Positions 8,382-17,604 of a stretch of 64,000 bases of DNA are shown here, in pieces. Source of the stretch: an uncultured Burkholderiales bacterium (GTDB lineage Bacteria; Pseudomonadota; Gammaproteobacteria; Burkholderiales; Burkholderiaceae_C); contig CALMYH010000107.1 of NCBI GenBank assembly GCA_937873395.1, positions 18,117-82,116 on the forward strand. Direction: 5' to 3'. Numbering within the stretch: the stretch's first letter is position 1; each line of letters opens with the position of its first letter. Position numbers and translations under genes: made by a program. Under the pieces are notes generated by a model that saw nothing but the letters and a program-made list of their open reading frames with translations, made no database searches and was not told the DNA's origin.

Positions 8382-9485
8382 ATGAAAGCTCCGCATTTTG
8401 TCCTCATCGTGACAGCGGTCGGCCTGTTGGCGGCCTGCAGCCAGCCCGAGCCCTCCCCAGAGCCGATTCGATCGGTCAAACTGATGACCGTGACCGCCTC
8501 GCCGCAGGGTGTTGCCAGCGAATATGCCGGCGAGATCCGGGCCCGGGTGGAGTCGCAGCCCGGATTCCGTGTGGCCGGCAAACTGGTCGAGCGCCTGGTC
8601 GAGCCGGGGCAACAGGTCCGGCAGGGTCAGTTGCTGGCGCGGCTTGATCCCCGGGACTTCGCGCTGGCGGAGCAGGCCCTTCAGGCCCAGGTGCTGGCCG
8701 CCACCACCCAGCGTGATCTGGCAGCGGCCGAGTTGCGCCGCTTCCAGGACCTGCGGCGCCAGGGTTTCATCAGCGACGCCGAGATCGAACGCCGCCGGGC
8801 GGCAGTCGACGCTGCCGAGGCGGCCCTGCGCCAGGCGCGTGCCCAGCTGGCGGTGCAGGGCAATCAGGCGAGCGACACCCGTCTGGTGGCCGATGCCGAC
8901 GGCCTGGTGACCTCGGTGATGGCCGAGGTGGGACAGGTCCTGGCCGCGGGTGCGCCAGTGTTGCGCCTGGCTCACGTTGGCGCACGCGAGGCCTGGATTT
9001 CCGTTCCCGAAGACCGTGTGCCTGAGCTCAGGACGGGCATGCCGGCCCAGGTCCGCCTGTGGGCCGGTGTTTCCGGTCCCTCCACCCGGCTCACGCCAGC
9101 CCGGGTGAGAGAGGTGGCCGGGAGTGCGGACCGTGTCACCCGCACCTTCCTGGTCAAGCTCAGTCTCGAAGGCGGTGAAGCGGTGCCACTGGGCGCCACA
9201 GCCTATGTGCGGATGGACCCTGTCGTGGCCGAAGCCGGTCGGGCGGCTGAAGGCGTGAAGCTGCCCACCAGCGCCTTGCGACGCAAGGGCGAAGACACGG
9301 CGGTCTGGCTGTTCGATGCCGGTTCCGGCACGGTTCAGACTCGCGTCGTGCAAGTGCTCACCGCCGACGGCAACGAGGTGTTGGTCGCGGGCCTCGAGCC
9401 TGGCCAGGAGGTCGTGACGGCGGGGGTGCATGTGCTCACCGAAGGTCAGACGGTGACGCGCTTCGCGACGCCGGCCACGCGTTGA
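8382..9485 (+). CDS. RND efflux periplasmic adaptor lipoprotein
   Basis: This 367-residue membrane fusion protein starts MKAPHFVLIVTAVGLLAACSQ. LLAAC is a clear lipobox, so the mature protein would be lipid-anchored through that Cys. The barrel-lipoyl-hairpin plan is intact: GFRVAGKLVERLVEPGQQVRQG, an unbroken helical hairpin (LAEQALQAQVLAATTQRDLAAAEL and on), then DADGLVTSVMAEVGQVLAAGAPV. It precedes the RND pump, whose TTG or ATG start lies at its stop codon. An upstream in-frame start at 8259 is rejected because it would bury the lipobox under 41 unrelated residues and cross the presumed promoter. Confidence 0.9.
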   Translation: MKAPHFVLIVTAVGLLAACSQPEPSPEPIRSVKLMTVTASPQGVASEYAGEIRARVESQPGFRVAGKLVERLVEPGQQVRQGQLLARLDPRDFALAEQALQAQVLAATTQRDLAAAELRRFQDLRRQGFISDAEIERRRAAVDAAEAALRQARAQLAVQGNQASDTRLVADADGLVTSVMAEVGQVLAAGAPVLRLAHVGAREAWISVPEDRVPELRTGMPAQVRLWAGVSGPSTRLTPARVREVAGSADRVTRTFLVKLSLEGGEAVPLGATAYVRMDPVVAEAGRAAEGVKLPTSALRRKGEDTAVWLFDAGSGTVQTRVVQVLTADGNEVLVAGLEPGQEVVTAGVHVLTEGQTVTRFATPATR

Positions 9486-9493
9486 GGCCAGGC

Positions 9494-12400
9494 ATGCAGA
9501 ACACGCCGATGCCGGTTTCGCCGGCCGATTCCTGGATCACGCGCTGGAACCTCTCTCGCTGGGCGCTGGAGCACCAGGCGCTCACGCGCTATCTCATGAT
9601 CGTGCTGATGCTGCTGGGCATCAGCGCCTATTTCCAGCTCGGCCAGGACGAAGACCCGCCCTTCACTTTCCGGGCCATGGTGGTGCAGGCCTACTGGCCC
9701 GGCGCCACCGCGCAGCAGGTGGCCGAGCAGGTCTCCGACCGCATCGAACGCACCCTGCAGGAGGTGCCCTACGCCGACGTCATCCGCAGCTACGCCAAGC
9801 CCGGCGAGGCGCTGATCATCTTCCAGCTGCGTGACAGCTCGCCCCCGGGTGAAGTGGCGCAGATCTGGACGACGGTGCGCAAGAAGATCGGGGACATGAG
9901 AGGCTCCCTGCCTCAGGGCGTGGCGGGGCCTTTCTTCAACGACGAGTTCGGTGATGTCTTCGGCGTCATCTACGCCCTGCAGGGCGAAGGTTTCACGCCG
10001 GCCGAAAAGAAGCAGGTGGCGGACGGCATCCGGCAGCGCTTGCTGGACGTCAAGGACGTCAGCAAGGTCGAGCTGTTTCGCGTGCAGGCCGAGAAGCTCT
10101 ACATCGAAGTGTCCCAGCGCCGCCTGGCCACACTCGGACTGGACCTGAACCAGGTGCTTGCCAGCCTGGGGCAGCAGAATGCGGTCGAGTCGGCCGGCAG
10201 CCTGCAGACGCCCCTGGATGTGCTCCATGTTCGTGTCGGCGGCGCCTTCGACTCGGTCGACGAGTTGCGCGCCATGCCGATCCGTTCGCCCGACGGCACG
10301 CAGATCCGCCTGGGCGACATCGCCGACGTGCACCTGGGCTATGCCGATCCGCCCCGTGTGTTGGTGCGACACGGCGGCGAGGACAGCATCGCCCTGGGCA
10401 TCTCCATGGCCAGCGGTGGCGACATCGTCGCTCTGGGACGCAACCTCCGATCGGCGGTGGCCGCCCTGGATGCCGGGCTGCCGGCAGGGATGCGGCTGGT
10501 CCAGGTGCAGGACCAGCCGCGCGCGGTGACCACCTCGGTCAACGAATTCATCAAGGTCCTGATCGAGGCGGTGGTGATCGTGCTGGCGGTCAGCTTTGTG
10601 GCCTTGGGCCTGCACCGCCGCGAGGGCGGCAAAGGTCTGCGTCGCTACACGCTGGACATGCGCCCCGGACTGGTGGTGCTGATCACCATTCCCCTGGTGC
10701 TGGCCGTGACCTTCCTGGTCATGCAGTACTGGGGCATCGGCCTGCACAAGATCTCGCTCGGATCGCTCATCATCGCCCTGGGTCTGCTGGTCGACGACGC
10801 CATCATCGCGGTCGAGATGATGGTGCGCAAACTGGAGGAAGGGCATTCGATGATGCGGGCCGCCACCTTCACCTGGGAGGTCACCGCCATGCCGATGCTG
10901 ACCGGCACCCTGATCACGGCCGCCGGCTTCCTGCCCATCGGCCTGGCCCGGTCGGCGGTGGGTGAATACACCTTCGCCATCTTCGGCGTCACCGCCGCGG
11001 CCCTGGTGATTTCCTGGTTCGTGGCGGTGATTTTTGTGCCCTACCTGGGTGTGAAGCTACTCAAGGTCAAGCCACACGTGGGCCAGATCCAGGAGGTGTT
11101 CGACGGACCTTTTTACGACCGTTTTCGTGCCACGGTCGACTGGTGTGTCGAACATCGATGGATCACCATCGGCGCCACGGCGTTGACGTTCGTGCTGGGA
11201 CTGGCCGGCATGGGCCAGGTGCAGCAGCAGTTTTTCCCCGATTCCAGCCGACCCGAGATTCTGGTTGACGTCTGGTTGCCGGAGGGCAGCAGCATCGCGG
11301 CCACCGATGAAGTGACAAGACGCATCGAGCAGCGGCTGGCGCAGGAGCCGGGCGTTCGATCGGTCACCACCTGGGTGGGAAGCGGCGTGCCGCGCTTCTA
11401 CCTGCCGCTGGACCAGATCTTCCCGCAGAGCAATGTCGCGCAGCTGATCGTGTTGCCCCGCGACCTGCGCGAGCGTGAGCGCCTGCGCCAGGCCTTGCCC
11501 GGTGTGCTGGCATCCGAATTTCCCGAGGTGCGTGGCCGCGTGAAGCTGCTGCCCAATGGGCCGCCCGTACCTTACCCGGTGCAATTCCGGGTCATCGGAG
11601 ACGATCCCGCGGTCTTGCGCGACCTGGCCGATGAAGTCAAGGAGGCCATGCGGCGCAACCCGAACGCGTTGGGTGTGAATGACAACTGGAACGAGTCGGT
11701 CAAGGTCATGCGGCTGGAGGTCGACCAGGTCAAGGCACGGACGCTGGGCCTGTCCAGCCAGTCGATCGCCCGAGCCTCGCACACCCTGTTGTCCGGCACC
11801 ACGGTGGGCCAGTACCGCGACGGCGACAAGCTGATCGACATTGTGCTGAGACAGCCTCTGGAGGAGCGCAGCACCATCACCGATCTGGCCCAGGTCTACC
11901 TGCCGACGGCGTCGGGCCAGAGTGTGCCCCTGCTGCAGGTGGCCCGGCCGGCATTCGACTGGGAGCCCGGGGTGATGTGGCGCGAGAACCGCAGCTATGC
12001 CATCACCGTGCAGAGTGACACCACCGAGGGGCTGCAAGGGGCCACGGTGACGGCCGAACTGCTGCCGGTGCTGCGCCAGATCGAAGTGGACTGGCGCCAG
12101 CGTGGCCTCAGCGGCTACCGCATCGAGGTGGCCGGCGCGGTGGAAGAAAGCAGCAAGGGCTCCTCGTCCATTGCCGCCGGCATTCCCCTGATGCTGTTCC
12201 TTGTCTTCACCCTGCTCATGCTGCAACTGCAGAGCTTCAGCCGGGCTCTGCTGGTGTTCATCACGGGACCGCTGGGCATGGCGGGGGTGGCGGCGGCCCT
12301 GCTGTTGCTCAACCGGCCGTTCGGTTTTGTGGCCTTGCTGGGAGTGATCGCGCTCATGGGCATGGTTCAGCGCAACTCGGTGATCCTGATCGACCAGATC

Positions 12401-12640
12401 GAACAGGACCGGGCGCGCGGTGTGCCCGCCTGGGATGCCATCGTCGATTCCACGGTCCGGCGGATGCGGCCCATCGTGCTGACCGCGGCCGCGGCGGTGC
12501 TGGCCATGATCCCGCTTTCGCGCAGCGTGTTCTGGGGACCGATGGCGGTGGCCATCATGGGTGGGCTGATCGTGGCCACGGTGCTGACCCTGCTGGCCCG
12601 GCCGGCCATGTATGCCGCCTGGTTCCGCATCCGCCGATGA
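9494..12640 (+). CDS. RND-family inner-membrane efflux pump (HAE-like)
   Basis: This 1048-residue pump has the complete RND plan. TM4 carries the full Asp-Asp pair (GLLVDDAIIAVEMM), and TM10 has an Arg in the relay position (VQRNSVILIDQIEQ). The periplasmic region contains the family segment VVQAYWPGATAQQVAEQVSDRI. The ATG at 9494 is chosen because GAGG lies six bases upstream; a TTG at 9482 overlaps the adaptor stop and is an alternative. With the adaptor lipoprotein it forms a two-gene export operon that needs an outer-membrane channel from elsewhere. Substrate unknown. It is divergent in sequence from the other RND pump in the window, so the two pairs are not recent duplicates. Confidence 0.9.
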   Translation: MQNTPMPVSPADSWITRWNLSRWALEHQALTRYLMIVLMLLGISAYFQLGQDEDPPFTFRAMVVQAYWPGATAQQVAEQVSDRIERTLQEVPYADVIRSYAKPGEALIIFQLRDSSPPGEVAQIWTTVRKKIGDMRGSLPQGVAGPFFNDEFGDVFGVIYALQGEGFTPAEKKQVADGIRQRLLDVKDVSKVELFRVQAEKLYIEVSQRRLATLGLDLNQVLASLGQQNAVESAGSLQTPLDVLHVRVGGAFDSVDELRAMPIRSPDGTQIRLGDIADVHLGYADPPRVLVRHGGEDSIALGISMASGGDIVALGRNLRSAVAALDAGLPAGMRLVQVQDQPRAVTTSVNEFIKVLIEAVVIVLAVSFVALGLHRREGGKGLRRYTLDMRPGLVVLITIPLVLAVTFLVMQYWGIGLHKISLGSLIIALGLLVDDAIIAVEMMVRKLEEGHSMMRAATFTWEVTAMPMLTGTLITAAGFLPIGLARSAVGEYTFAIFGVTAAALVISWFVAVIFVPYLGVKLLKVKPHVGQIQEVFDGPFYDRFRATVDWCVEHRWITIGATALTFVLGLAGMGQVQQQFFPDSSRPEILVDVWLPEGSSIAATDEVTRRIEQRLAQEPGVRSVTTWVGSGVPRFYLPLDQIFPQSNVAQLIVLPRDLRERERLRQALPGVLASEFPEVRGRVKLLPNGPPVPYPVQFRVIGDDPAVLRDLADEVKEAMRRNPNALGVNDNWNESVKVMRLEVDQVKARTLGLSSQSIARASHTLLSGTTVGQYRDGDKLIDIVLRQPLEERSTITDLAQVYLPTASGQSVPLLQVARPAFDWEPGVMWRENRSYAITVQSDTTEGLQGATVTAELLPVLRQIEVDWRQRGLSGYRIEVAGAVEESSKGSSSIAAGIPLMLFLVFTLLMLQLQSFSRALLVFITGPLGMAGVAAALLLLNRPFGFVALLGVIALMGMVQRNSVILIDQIEQDRARGVPAWDAIVDSTVRRMRPIVLTAAAAVLAMIPLSRSVFWGPMAVAIMGGLIVATVLTLLARPAMYAAWFRIRR

Positions 12641-12672
12641 ACCCCGTGGTCCCGGCCGATGGACAATAGGCC

Positions 12673-13596
12673 ATGCGCCTGCGTCATATCGAGGTCTTCA
12701 ACGCCGTCATGCTCACCGGCAGCGTGAGCGCGGCCGCGCGCATGATCAACGTCACCCAGCCGGCCGTCAGCCGGACCCTGCAGCATGCCGAGTTGCAGCT
12801 GGGTTTCCCCTTGTTCCAGCGCGTCGGTGGACGCCTGCGCCCGACCCTGGAGGCACAGACGCTTTACCCCCATGTCGAGCGCCTGTTCCAGCAGCTCGAC
12901 GAGGTGCAGCGCCTGTCGGCCAACCTGCGTGCTGGCCGCAGCCAGCACGAGCTGCAGGTGCTGACCGTGCTGGCCCTGAGCTACGAGGTGATGCCGCGGG
13001 CCATGCGCCTGTTCCGACAGAAACATCCCGGCGTCATCGTCCACCACCAGGCTTTGCACTCACCCCAGATCGTCTCGGCGCTGGCGCTGCAGGAGGCGGA
13101 CATCGGCTACGTCTTCAGTGTGCCGCCGCATCCATCCCTCACCTTGGAGGCCCTGGGCAGCCGCTCGGTCGTGTGTGTGGCGCCGCGCGGTCTTCTGCCC
13201 CCTCGGGTGGTGCGCTCGGGTGAAGTGGGGCCAGCCGATCTGGCCGGGCTGCCGATCGTGGCCCTCGATCCGCAGGACCCCTTGGGCGTGCTGCTGTCGC
13301 AGACGTTGCGCGACAGTGGCGCCCTGCTGGACGTGGTGGCCACCGTGCAGACCTACCATGTGGCCCTGGCTCTGGCCCAGCATGGCGTCGGGGTGGCCAT
13401 GGTCGAGTCCTGCACGGCGGCTTCGGCCGACCGGCGACGCGTCGACGTCCTTCGGTGGGTCCCGTCCATCGAGGTGCCGGTGCAGGCATTGCGGCCCGCC
13501 CAACGTCCCGGCTCCCAGACGCTGCGCTTCTTCACGCGCTGCATGCAGCAGGCGCTGGAAGACGTCGGGCCGCTGGGCCTGAAGCCGTCTCCCTGA
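12673..13596 (+). CDS. LysR-family transcriptional regulator
   Basis: This 307-residue regulator has the N-terminal winged helix-turn-helix of the family (MRLRHIEVFNAVMLTGSVSA, then NVTQPAVSRTLQHAE) and a periplasmic-binding-like effector domain from about residue 95. It starts 32 bases after the RND pump, on the same strand. Its 3' end overlaps the convergent D-amino-acid dehydrogenase gene by 65 bases. The regulator is therefore more likely tied to the amino-acid genes at 13.5-20.8 kb than to the pump. The effector is not known. Confidence 0.85.
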   Translation: MRLRHIEVFNAVMLTGSVSAAARMINVTQPAVSRTLQHAELQLGFPLFQRVGGRLRPTLEAQTLYPHVERLFQQLDEVQRLSANLRAGRSQHELQVLTVLALSYEVMPRAMRLFRQKHPGVIVHHQALHSPQIVSALALQEADIGYVFSVPPHPSLTLEALGSRSVVCVAPRGLLPPRVVRSGEVGPADLAGLPIVALDPQDPLGVLLSQTLRDSGALLDVVATVQTYHVALALAQHGVGVAMVESCTAASADRRRVDVLRWVPSIEVPVQALRPAQRPGSQTLRFFTRCMQQALEDVGPLGLKPSP

Positions 13597-14830
13597 GCAG
13601 ATCCCGGATCCGCACGGCACTGCCCATGGCCAGTGTGAGCCCGAGAGCCCCGTGGCCGGTGTTCAGCCACACCCTGTCGGGCATGCCCGGTCGGCGTCCG
13701 ATGATCGGCAGGCCGCGGGGCGTGGCCGGTCGCAGGCCGGCCCAGGGGTTGAGTGGCCCGTCCAGGGCAATCTCCGGAAAGACATGCCGCGTCGTGGCTT
13801 TGAGGGATTCGATCCGACGGGTGTCGATGCCACGGTCCTCGCCGACCACCTCGACCATGCCCGCCACGCGGATCCGTTCCCCGAGACGGGCAAACACGAC
13901 CTTGCGGGACAGATCGGTGATGCTGACGCGGGGTGCGGCGCTGTCACCGCCGGCCGCCGGCACCGGGACGGTGATGCTGTAGCCCTTGAGGGGATAGACC
14001 GGCAGGCGCATCCCCAGCTGTCGGGCCAGGCTCGCCGATCCGGTGCCCGCCGCCAGCACGAATGCATCGGCCTGAACCTCCTGACCTGCCACAGACACGG
14101 CGTACACCCGTCCTTCGCTCTGGCGCCACGCCTGAACCGGCTGCCCCAGCATGAAACGCACCCCCTGGTCAGCCAGGCGCTGCTGCAGGTCCTGACACAG
14201 GGCGGCGGCATCGACGGCACACTCGCTCGGAGTGAACACACCACCAGCGATGCGACGCGCATGGTGGGCCAGCGCCGGCTCGACACCCACACATTCGGAC
14301 GCGGTCAGAATGCGCTGGGACTCGCCACCCATCGCCTGCTGCAACTGCACCTGGCGCCTGGCGCTTTCCAGACCGGACGCATCCGGGTACAGCACCAGCT
14401 TGCCACTGCGGGAGAAGTCGCAGTCCAACCCCTCTTCCTGAAGCATCTGTTCGAACACCTGCCGGCTCCGGGCAGCCAGGGTCAGCAACTGGGCGGTGGT
14501 CTCGCGCGAGACCGAGCTGCGACAGGCCGCCATGAAGCGCAGCAGCCAGGACCACTGGGCCGGGTCGGCACGGAGCCGAAAGCGCAGGGGCGACTCCGGG
14601 GACAGCAGCAGCTTGGGCAGCTGCGTCCAGATGGCCGGATCGGCCAGGGGTTGCACATAGGAGTAGCTCAGCTGGGCACCGTTGCCCCCGCTGGCCCCCG
14701 CGCCCGGCTGATCGCGGTCGATCACCGTGACCTGCCAACCGTCCCGGGCCAGCGCCCAGGCGGTGCCCAGACCCACCACACCCGCGCCAATGACCACGGC
14801 GTGGCCGGGAGACAAGATTGTTTTTGACAT
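13532..14830 (-). CDS. FAD-dependent D-amino-acid dehydrogenase (DadA-like)
   Basis: This 432-residue flavoenzyme of the DAO family likely oxidises D-amino acids to 2-oxo acids and passes electrons to the respiratory chain. The FAD motif HAVVIGAGVVGLGTAWALA is followed by VTVIDRDQPGAGASGGNGAQ, and the C-terminus has GLRPATPRGLPIIGRRP and NTGHGALGLTLAMGSA, all usual for DadA-type enzymes. The ATG at 14830 is preferred over the frame-extending start at 14983, which would overlap the divergent aminotransferase. Its last 22 codons overlap the 3' end of the LysR gene. The 151-base divergent region to the aminotransferase is a natural place for LysR control. It could act on another amine, as DAO members vary. 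Confidence 0.8.
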   Translation of the reverse strand: MSKTILSPGHAVVIGAGVVGLGTAWALARDGWQVTVIDRDQPGAGASGGNGAQLSYSYVQPLADPAIWTQLPKLLLSPESPLRFRLRADPAQWSWLLRFMAACRSSVSRETTAQLLTLAARSRQVFEQMLQEEGLDCDFSRSGKLVLYPDASGLESARRQVQLQQAMGGESQRILTASECVGVEPALAHHARRIAGGVFTPSECAVDAAALCQDLQQRLADQGVRFMLGQPVQAWRQSEGRVYAVSVAGQEVQADAFVLAAGTGSASLARQLGMRLPVYPLKGYSITVPVPAAGGDSAAPRVSITDLSRKVVFARLGERIRVAGMVEVVGEDRGIDTRRIESLKATTRHVFPEIALDGPLNPWAGLRPATPRGLPIIGRRPGMPDRVWLNTGHGALGLTLAMGSAVRIRDLLRETASGPAARRLPAPAACSA

Positions 14831-14981
14831 GCTTCGGACTGTAGGGCCGTGGCTGCCGCCAGGGACATGCCGATCGGCTGCACGGGTATAAGCAGAACTC
14901 ATGGATAGCCACTGAATTGGCATTTCCGCTGTCGCGGGGCGGTGCCTAGACTGGCGGCTTCGAGCCTCAATCGACATCCTC

Positions 14982-16328
14982 ATGCACGACAGCCGCGTCT
15001 TCCATCGCCAACTCCAGAAACGCCCGCCCGTCGCGGTCGGCGGGGAAGGGGTTCACATCATCGACGCCGACGGTCGGCGCTACATCGACGCTTCCGGCGG
15101 AGCGGCTGTCTCCTGTCTGGGTCACGGGCATCCGGATGTCATGGCGGCAATGCACCGGCAGATCGACCGCCTGTCCTATGCGCACACCAGCTTTTTCACC
15201 ACCGAGGTGGCCGAACAGCTGGCCGATCTGCTCGTGGCGACCGCGCCCGAGGGCATGAGCCATGTCTACTTTGTCAGTGGCGGCTCCGAGGCGGTCGAGG
15301 CGGCGCTCAAGATGGCGCGCCAGTACTTCGTCGAGATCGGCCAGCCGCAGCGGCGCCATTTCATCGCGCGCCGCCAAAGCTATCACGGCAACACCCTGGG
15401 TGCTCTGGCGGTGGGCGGCAACGAGTGGCGGCGCGAGCAGTTCCGCCCGCTGCTGATCGACGTCACCCATGTCTCCCCATGCTACGAATACCGCGATCGG
15501 CGGGATCACGAAACCCCGGAGCAATATGGTCAGCGACTGGTGGCCGAGTTGTCCGAAACCATCGGTCGGCTGGGACCTGAGAACGTCATGGCCTTCGTGG
15601 CCGAGACGGTCGGGGGCGCAACGGCGGGTGTGCTGTCGCCGGTGCCCGGCTACTTCCGGGGCATCCGCGACTTGTGCGACCGCCATGGCATCCTGCTCAT
15701 CCTGGACGAGGTCATGTGCGGCATGGGCCGCACCGGGACCCTTCATGCGTGCGAACAGGAGGGTGTGGTGCCCGACCTGCTCACGATCGCCAAGGGACTG
15801 GGCGGTGGTTATCAGCCCATCGGCGCGGTACTCGCCCAGGGACGCCTGGTGGAGGCCATGAAGAAGGGCAGCGGCCTGTTCCAGCATGGACACACCTATC
15901 TCGGGCATGCCGTGGCCTGTGCGGCCGCGCTCGCGGTGCAGCAGGTGATCCGGCGCGACGATCTGCTGGCCCGTGTCCGAGGCGCCGGTCTGCACCTGCA
16001 CCGCCGCCTGCAGGAGCGCTTCGGTGCGCATCCCCATGTGGGCGACATCCGCGGTCGAGGACTGTTCTGGGGGCTTGAGTTTGTGCGGGACCGAGCAAGC
16101 CAGACCTGGTTCGACCCGGCCTTGCGGCTTCATGCCCGGCTCAAGGCGGCTGCCATGGCCCAGGGGCTGATGGTGTATCCGATGGGGGGAACGGTGGACG
16201 GCCGGTGCGGCGACCACGTGCTGCTGGCACCCCCGTTCATCGCCAGTGATGCCGAGCTCGACGCCATCGTTGATCGCCTCGCCCTTGCGCTGGAGCAAGT
16301 CCTGGCTGACATCAGCCTGGCGTCATAA
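14982..16328 (+). CDS. Class III PLP-dependent aminotransferase
   Basis: This 448-residue enzyme belongs to fold type I, subgroup II (omega-aminotransferases). Visible marks are [17 protein letters not shown], the Asp of [15 protein letters not shown] and the PLP Lys in [19 protein letters not shown]. It would move an amino group between an amine or amino acid and a 2-oxo acid. It is divergent from the D-amino-acid dehydrogenase and 152 bases upstream of the TRAP receptor. That context points to uptake and breakdown of an amino compound, but the substrate cannot be read from sequence. No strong Shine-Dalgarno precedes the ATG at 14982. Confidence 0.85.
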   Translation: MHDSRVFHRQLQKRPPVAVGGEGVHIIDADGRRYIDASGGAAVSCLGHGHPDVMAAMHRQIDRLSYAHTSFFTTEVAEQLADLLVATAPEGMSHVYFVSGGSEAVEAALKMARQYFVEIGQPQRRHFIARRQSYHGNTLGALAVGGNEWRREQFRPLLIDVTHVSPCYEYRDRRDHETPEQYGQRLVAELSETIGRLGPENVMAFVAETVGGATAGVLSPVPGYFRGIRDLCDRHGILLILDEVMCGMGRTGTLHACEQEGVVPDLLTIAKGLGGGYQPIGAVLAQGRLVEAMKKGSGLFQHGHTYLGHAVACAAALAVQQVIRRDDLLARVRGAGLHLHRRLQERFGAHPHVGDIRGRGLFWGLEFVRDRASQTWFDPALRLHARLKAAAMAQGLMVYPMGGTVDGRCGDHVLLAPPFIASDAELDAIVDRLALALEQVLADISLAS

Positions 16329-16480
16329 TAAATTTGCATGACTTCACAGGGAAAATCCGGAGGAGCAGAAGCCTCGCTGACGTGAACCTTGCATTACGAT
16401 TCCATCGCTTCGTGACCCTGTCCCAAAAGCTCGGCACGAATTCCATCAACCAAGCAGACCCCTGCAGGAGATCCCCAACC

Positions 16481-17458
16481 ATGAAGAAAATCACCGCTTT
16501 TCTGAGCGCTGTCGGCGCCGCCGTTGCCCTGATGGCGCCCGCCGCCCCCGCGCTGGCCCAGCAGAAGTTCATGACCATCGGCACCGGTGGCGTGACCGGT
16601 GTGTATTACCCGGTGGGCGGTGCCATCTGCCGTCTGGTCAACATGGGGCGTGCCCAGCATGGTTTCCGTTGCACCGTCGAATCCACGGGCGGCTCGGTGG
16701 CCAACATCAACACCATCCGAGCCGGCGACCTGGACTTCGGCGTCGCCCAGTCCGACTGGAACCACCACGGCCACAAGGGCACCAGCAGCTTCCAGCAGGC
16801 CGGCGCCTTCACCGACCTGCGGTCCGTGTTCTCTCTGCACCCGGAGCCCTTCACCGTGCTGGCCCGCGCCGACGCCAACATCAGGAGCTTCAACGACCTC
16901 AAGGGCAAACGCGTCAACGTGGGCAACCCGGGTTCGGGTACCCGCGCGTCCATGGAACAGCTGATGGCTGCCATGAACTGGAACATGTCCGATTTCCGGC
17001 TGGCCGCCGAATTGCGTGCCGATGAGCACGGCCCGGCCCTGTGTGACAACCGGATCGATGCCTTCTTCTACGGTGTCGGCCACCCCAGCGCCAACATCAT
17101 GGATCCGGTGACCACCTGCGGCGCCAAGCTGGTTCCGATCACCGGTCCTGCGGTCGACAAGCTGGTGGCCGACAACCCCTTCTATGCCAAGGCGAACATT
17201 CCCGGCGGCATGTACCGTGGCAACGACCAGCCCACCCCGACCTATGGTGTGGTGGCAACGCTGGTGACTTCTGCCAAGGTGCCTGACGAGCAGGTCTACA
17301 CCCTGGTCAAGGCGGTGTTCGACAATTTCGACCAGTTCAAGCGCCTGCACCCGGCGCTGGCCGAGCTGAATCCCGAGAACATGGTCAAGGACGGTCTGTC
17401 GGCACCGCTGCACCCCGGCGCTGCCAGGTTCTATCGCGAAAAAGGCTGGCTCAAGTGA
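16481..17458 (+). CDS. TAXI family TRAP transporter solute-binding protein
   Basis: This 325-residue periplasmic receptor opens with a classic signal peptide ([20 protein letters not shown], AlaLeuAla cleavage). The mature part begins with the TAXI marker [20 protein letters not shown]. The segment [20 protein letters not shown] is also typical. The ATG at 16481 follows CAGGAG at the right distance; longer in-frame starts would bury the signal. It supplies the fused TRAP permease at 17605, separated by two hairpins, one followed by a T-run, which could set a higher receptor level than permease. TAXI receptors often bind glutamate or other dicarboxylates; the ligand here is unknown. Confidence 0.92.
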   Translation: MKKITAFLSAVGAAVALMAPAAPALAQQKFMTIGTGGVTGVYYPVGGAICRLVNMGRAQHGFRCTVESTGGSVANINTIRAGDLDFGVAQSDWNHHGHKGTSSFQQAGAFTDLRSVFSLHPEPFTVLARADANIRSFNDLKGKRVNVGNPGSGTRASMEQLMAAMNWNMSDFRLAAELRADEHGPALCDNRIDAFFYGVGHPSANIMDPVTTCGAKLVPITGPAVDKLVADNPFYAKANIPGGMYRGNDQPTPTYGVVATLVTSAKVPDEQVYTLVKAVFDNFDQFKRLHPALAELNPENMVKDGLSAPLHPGAARFYREKGWLK

Positions 17459-17466
17459 TCTTTCTC

Positions 17467-17526
17467 TGACCAGGTTCGTCTGGTCATTATTCGGCCCCAT
17501 GTCGGCAGGTCTGGCATGGGGCTTTT
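17467..17526 (+). terminator. Tandem hairpins between TRAP receptor and permease, second one terminator-like
   Basis: A perfect 7-bp stem TGACCAG / CTGGTCA (17467-17486, 6-base loop) is followed by an 8-bp stem GCCCCATG / CATGGGGC (17494-17522) and TTTT. The second is a plausible partial intrinsic terminator or 3' stabiliser of the receptor mRNA. The permease start is 79 bases further on, on the same strand. Confidence 0.6.
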
Positions 17527-17604
17527 CGTTACAGCTCAACCCCCCTCCCCGAGACGGGTGTTCCCGGGAGTCCGGTCGAGGGGCATTCGATTAGGTGAGT
17601 GATC

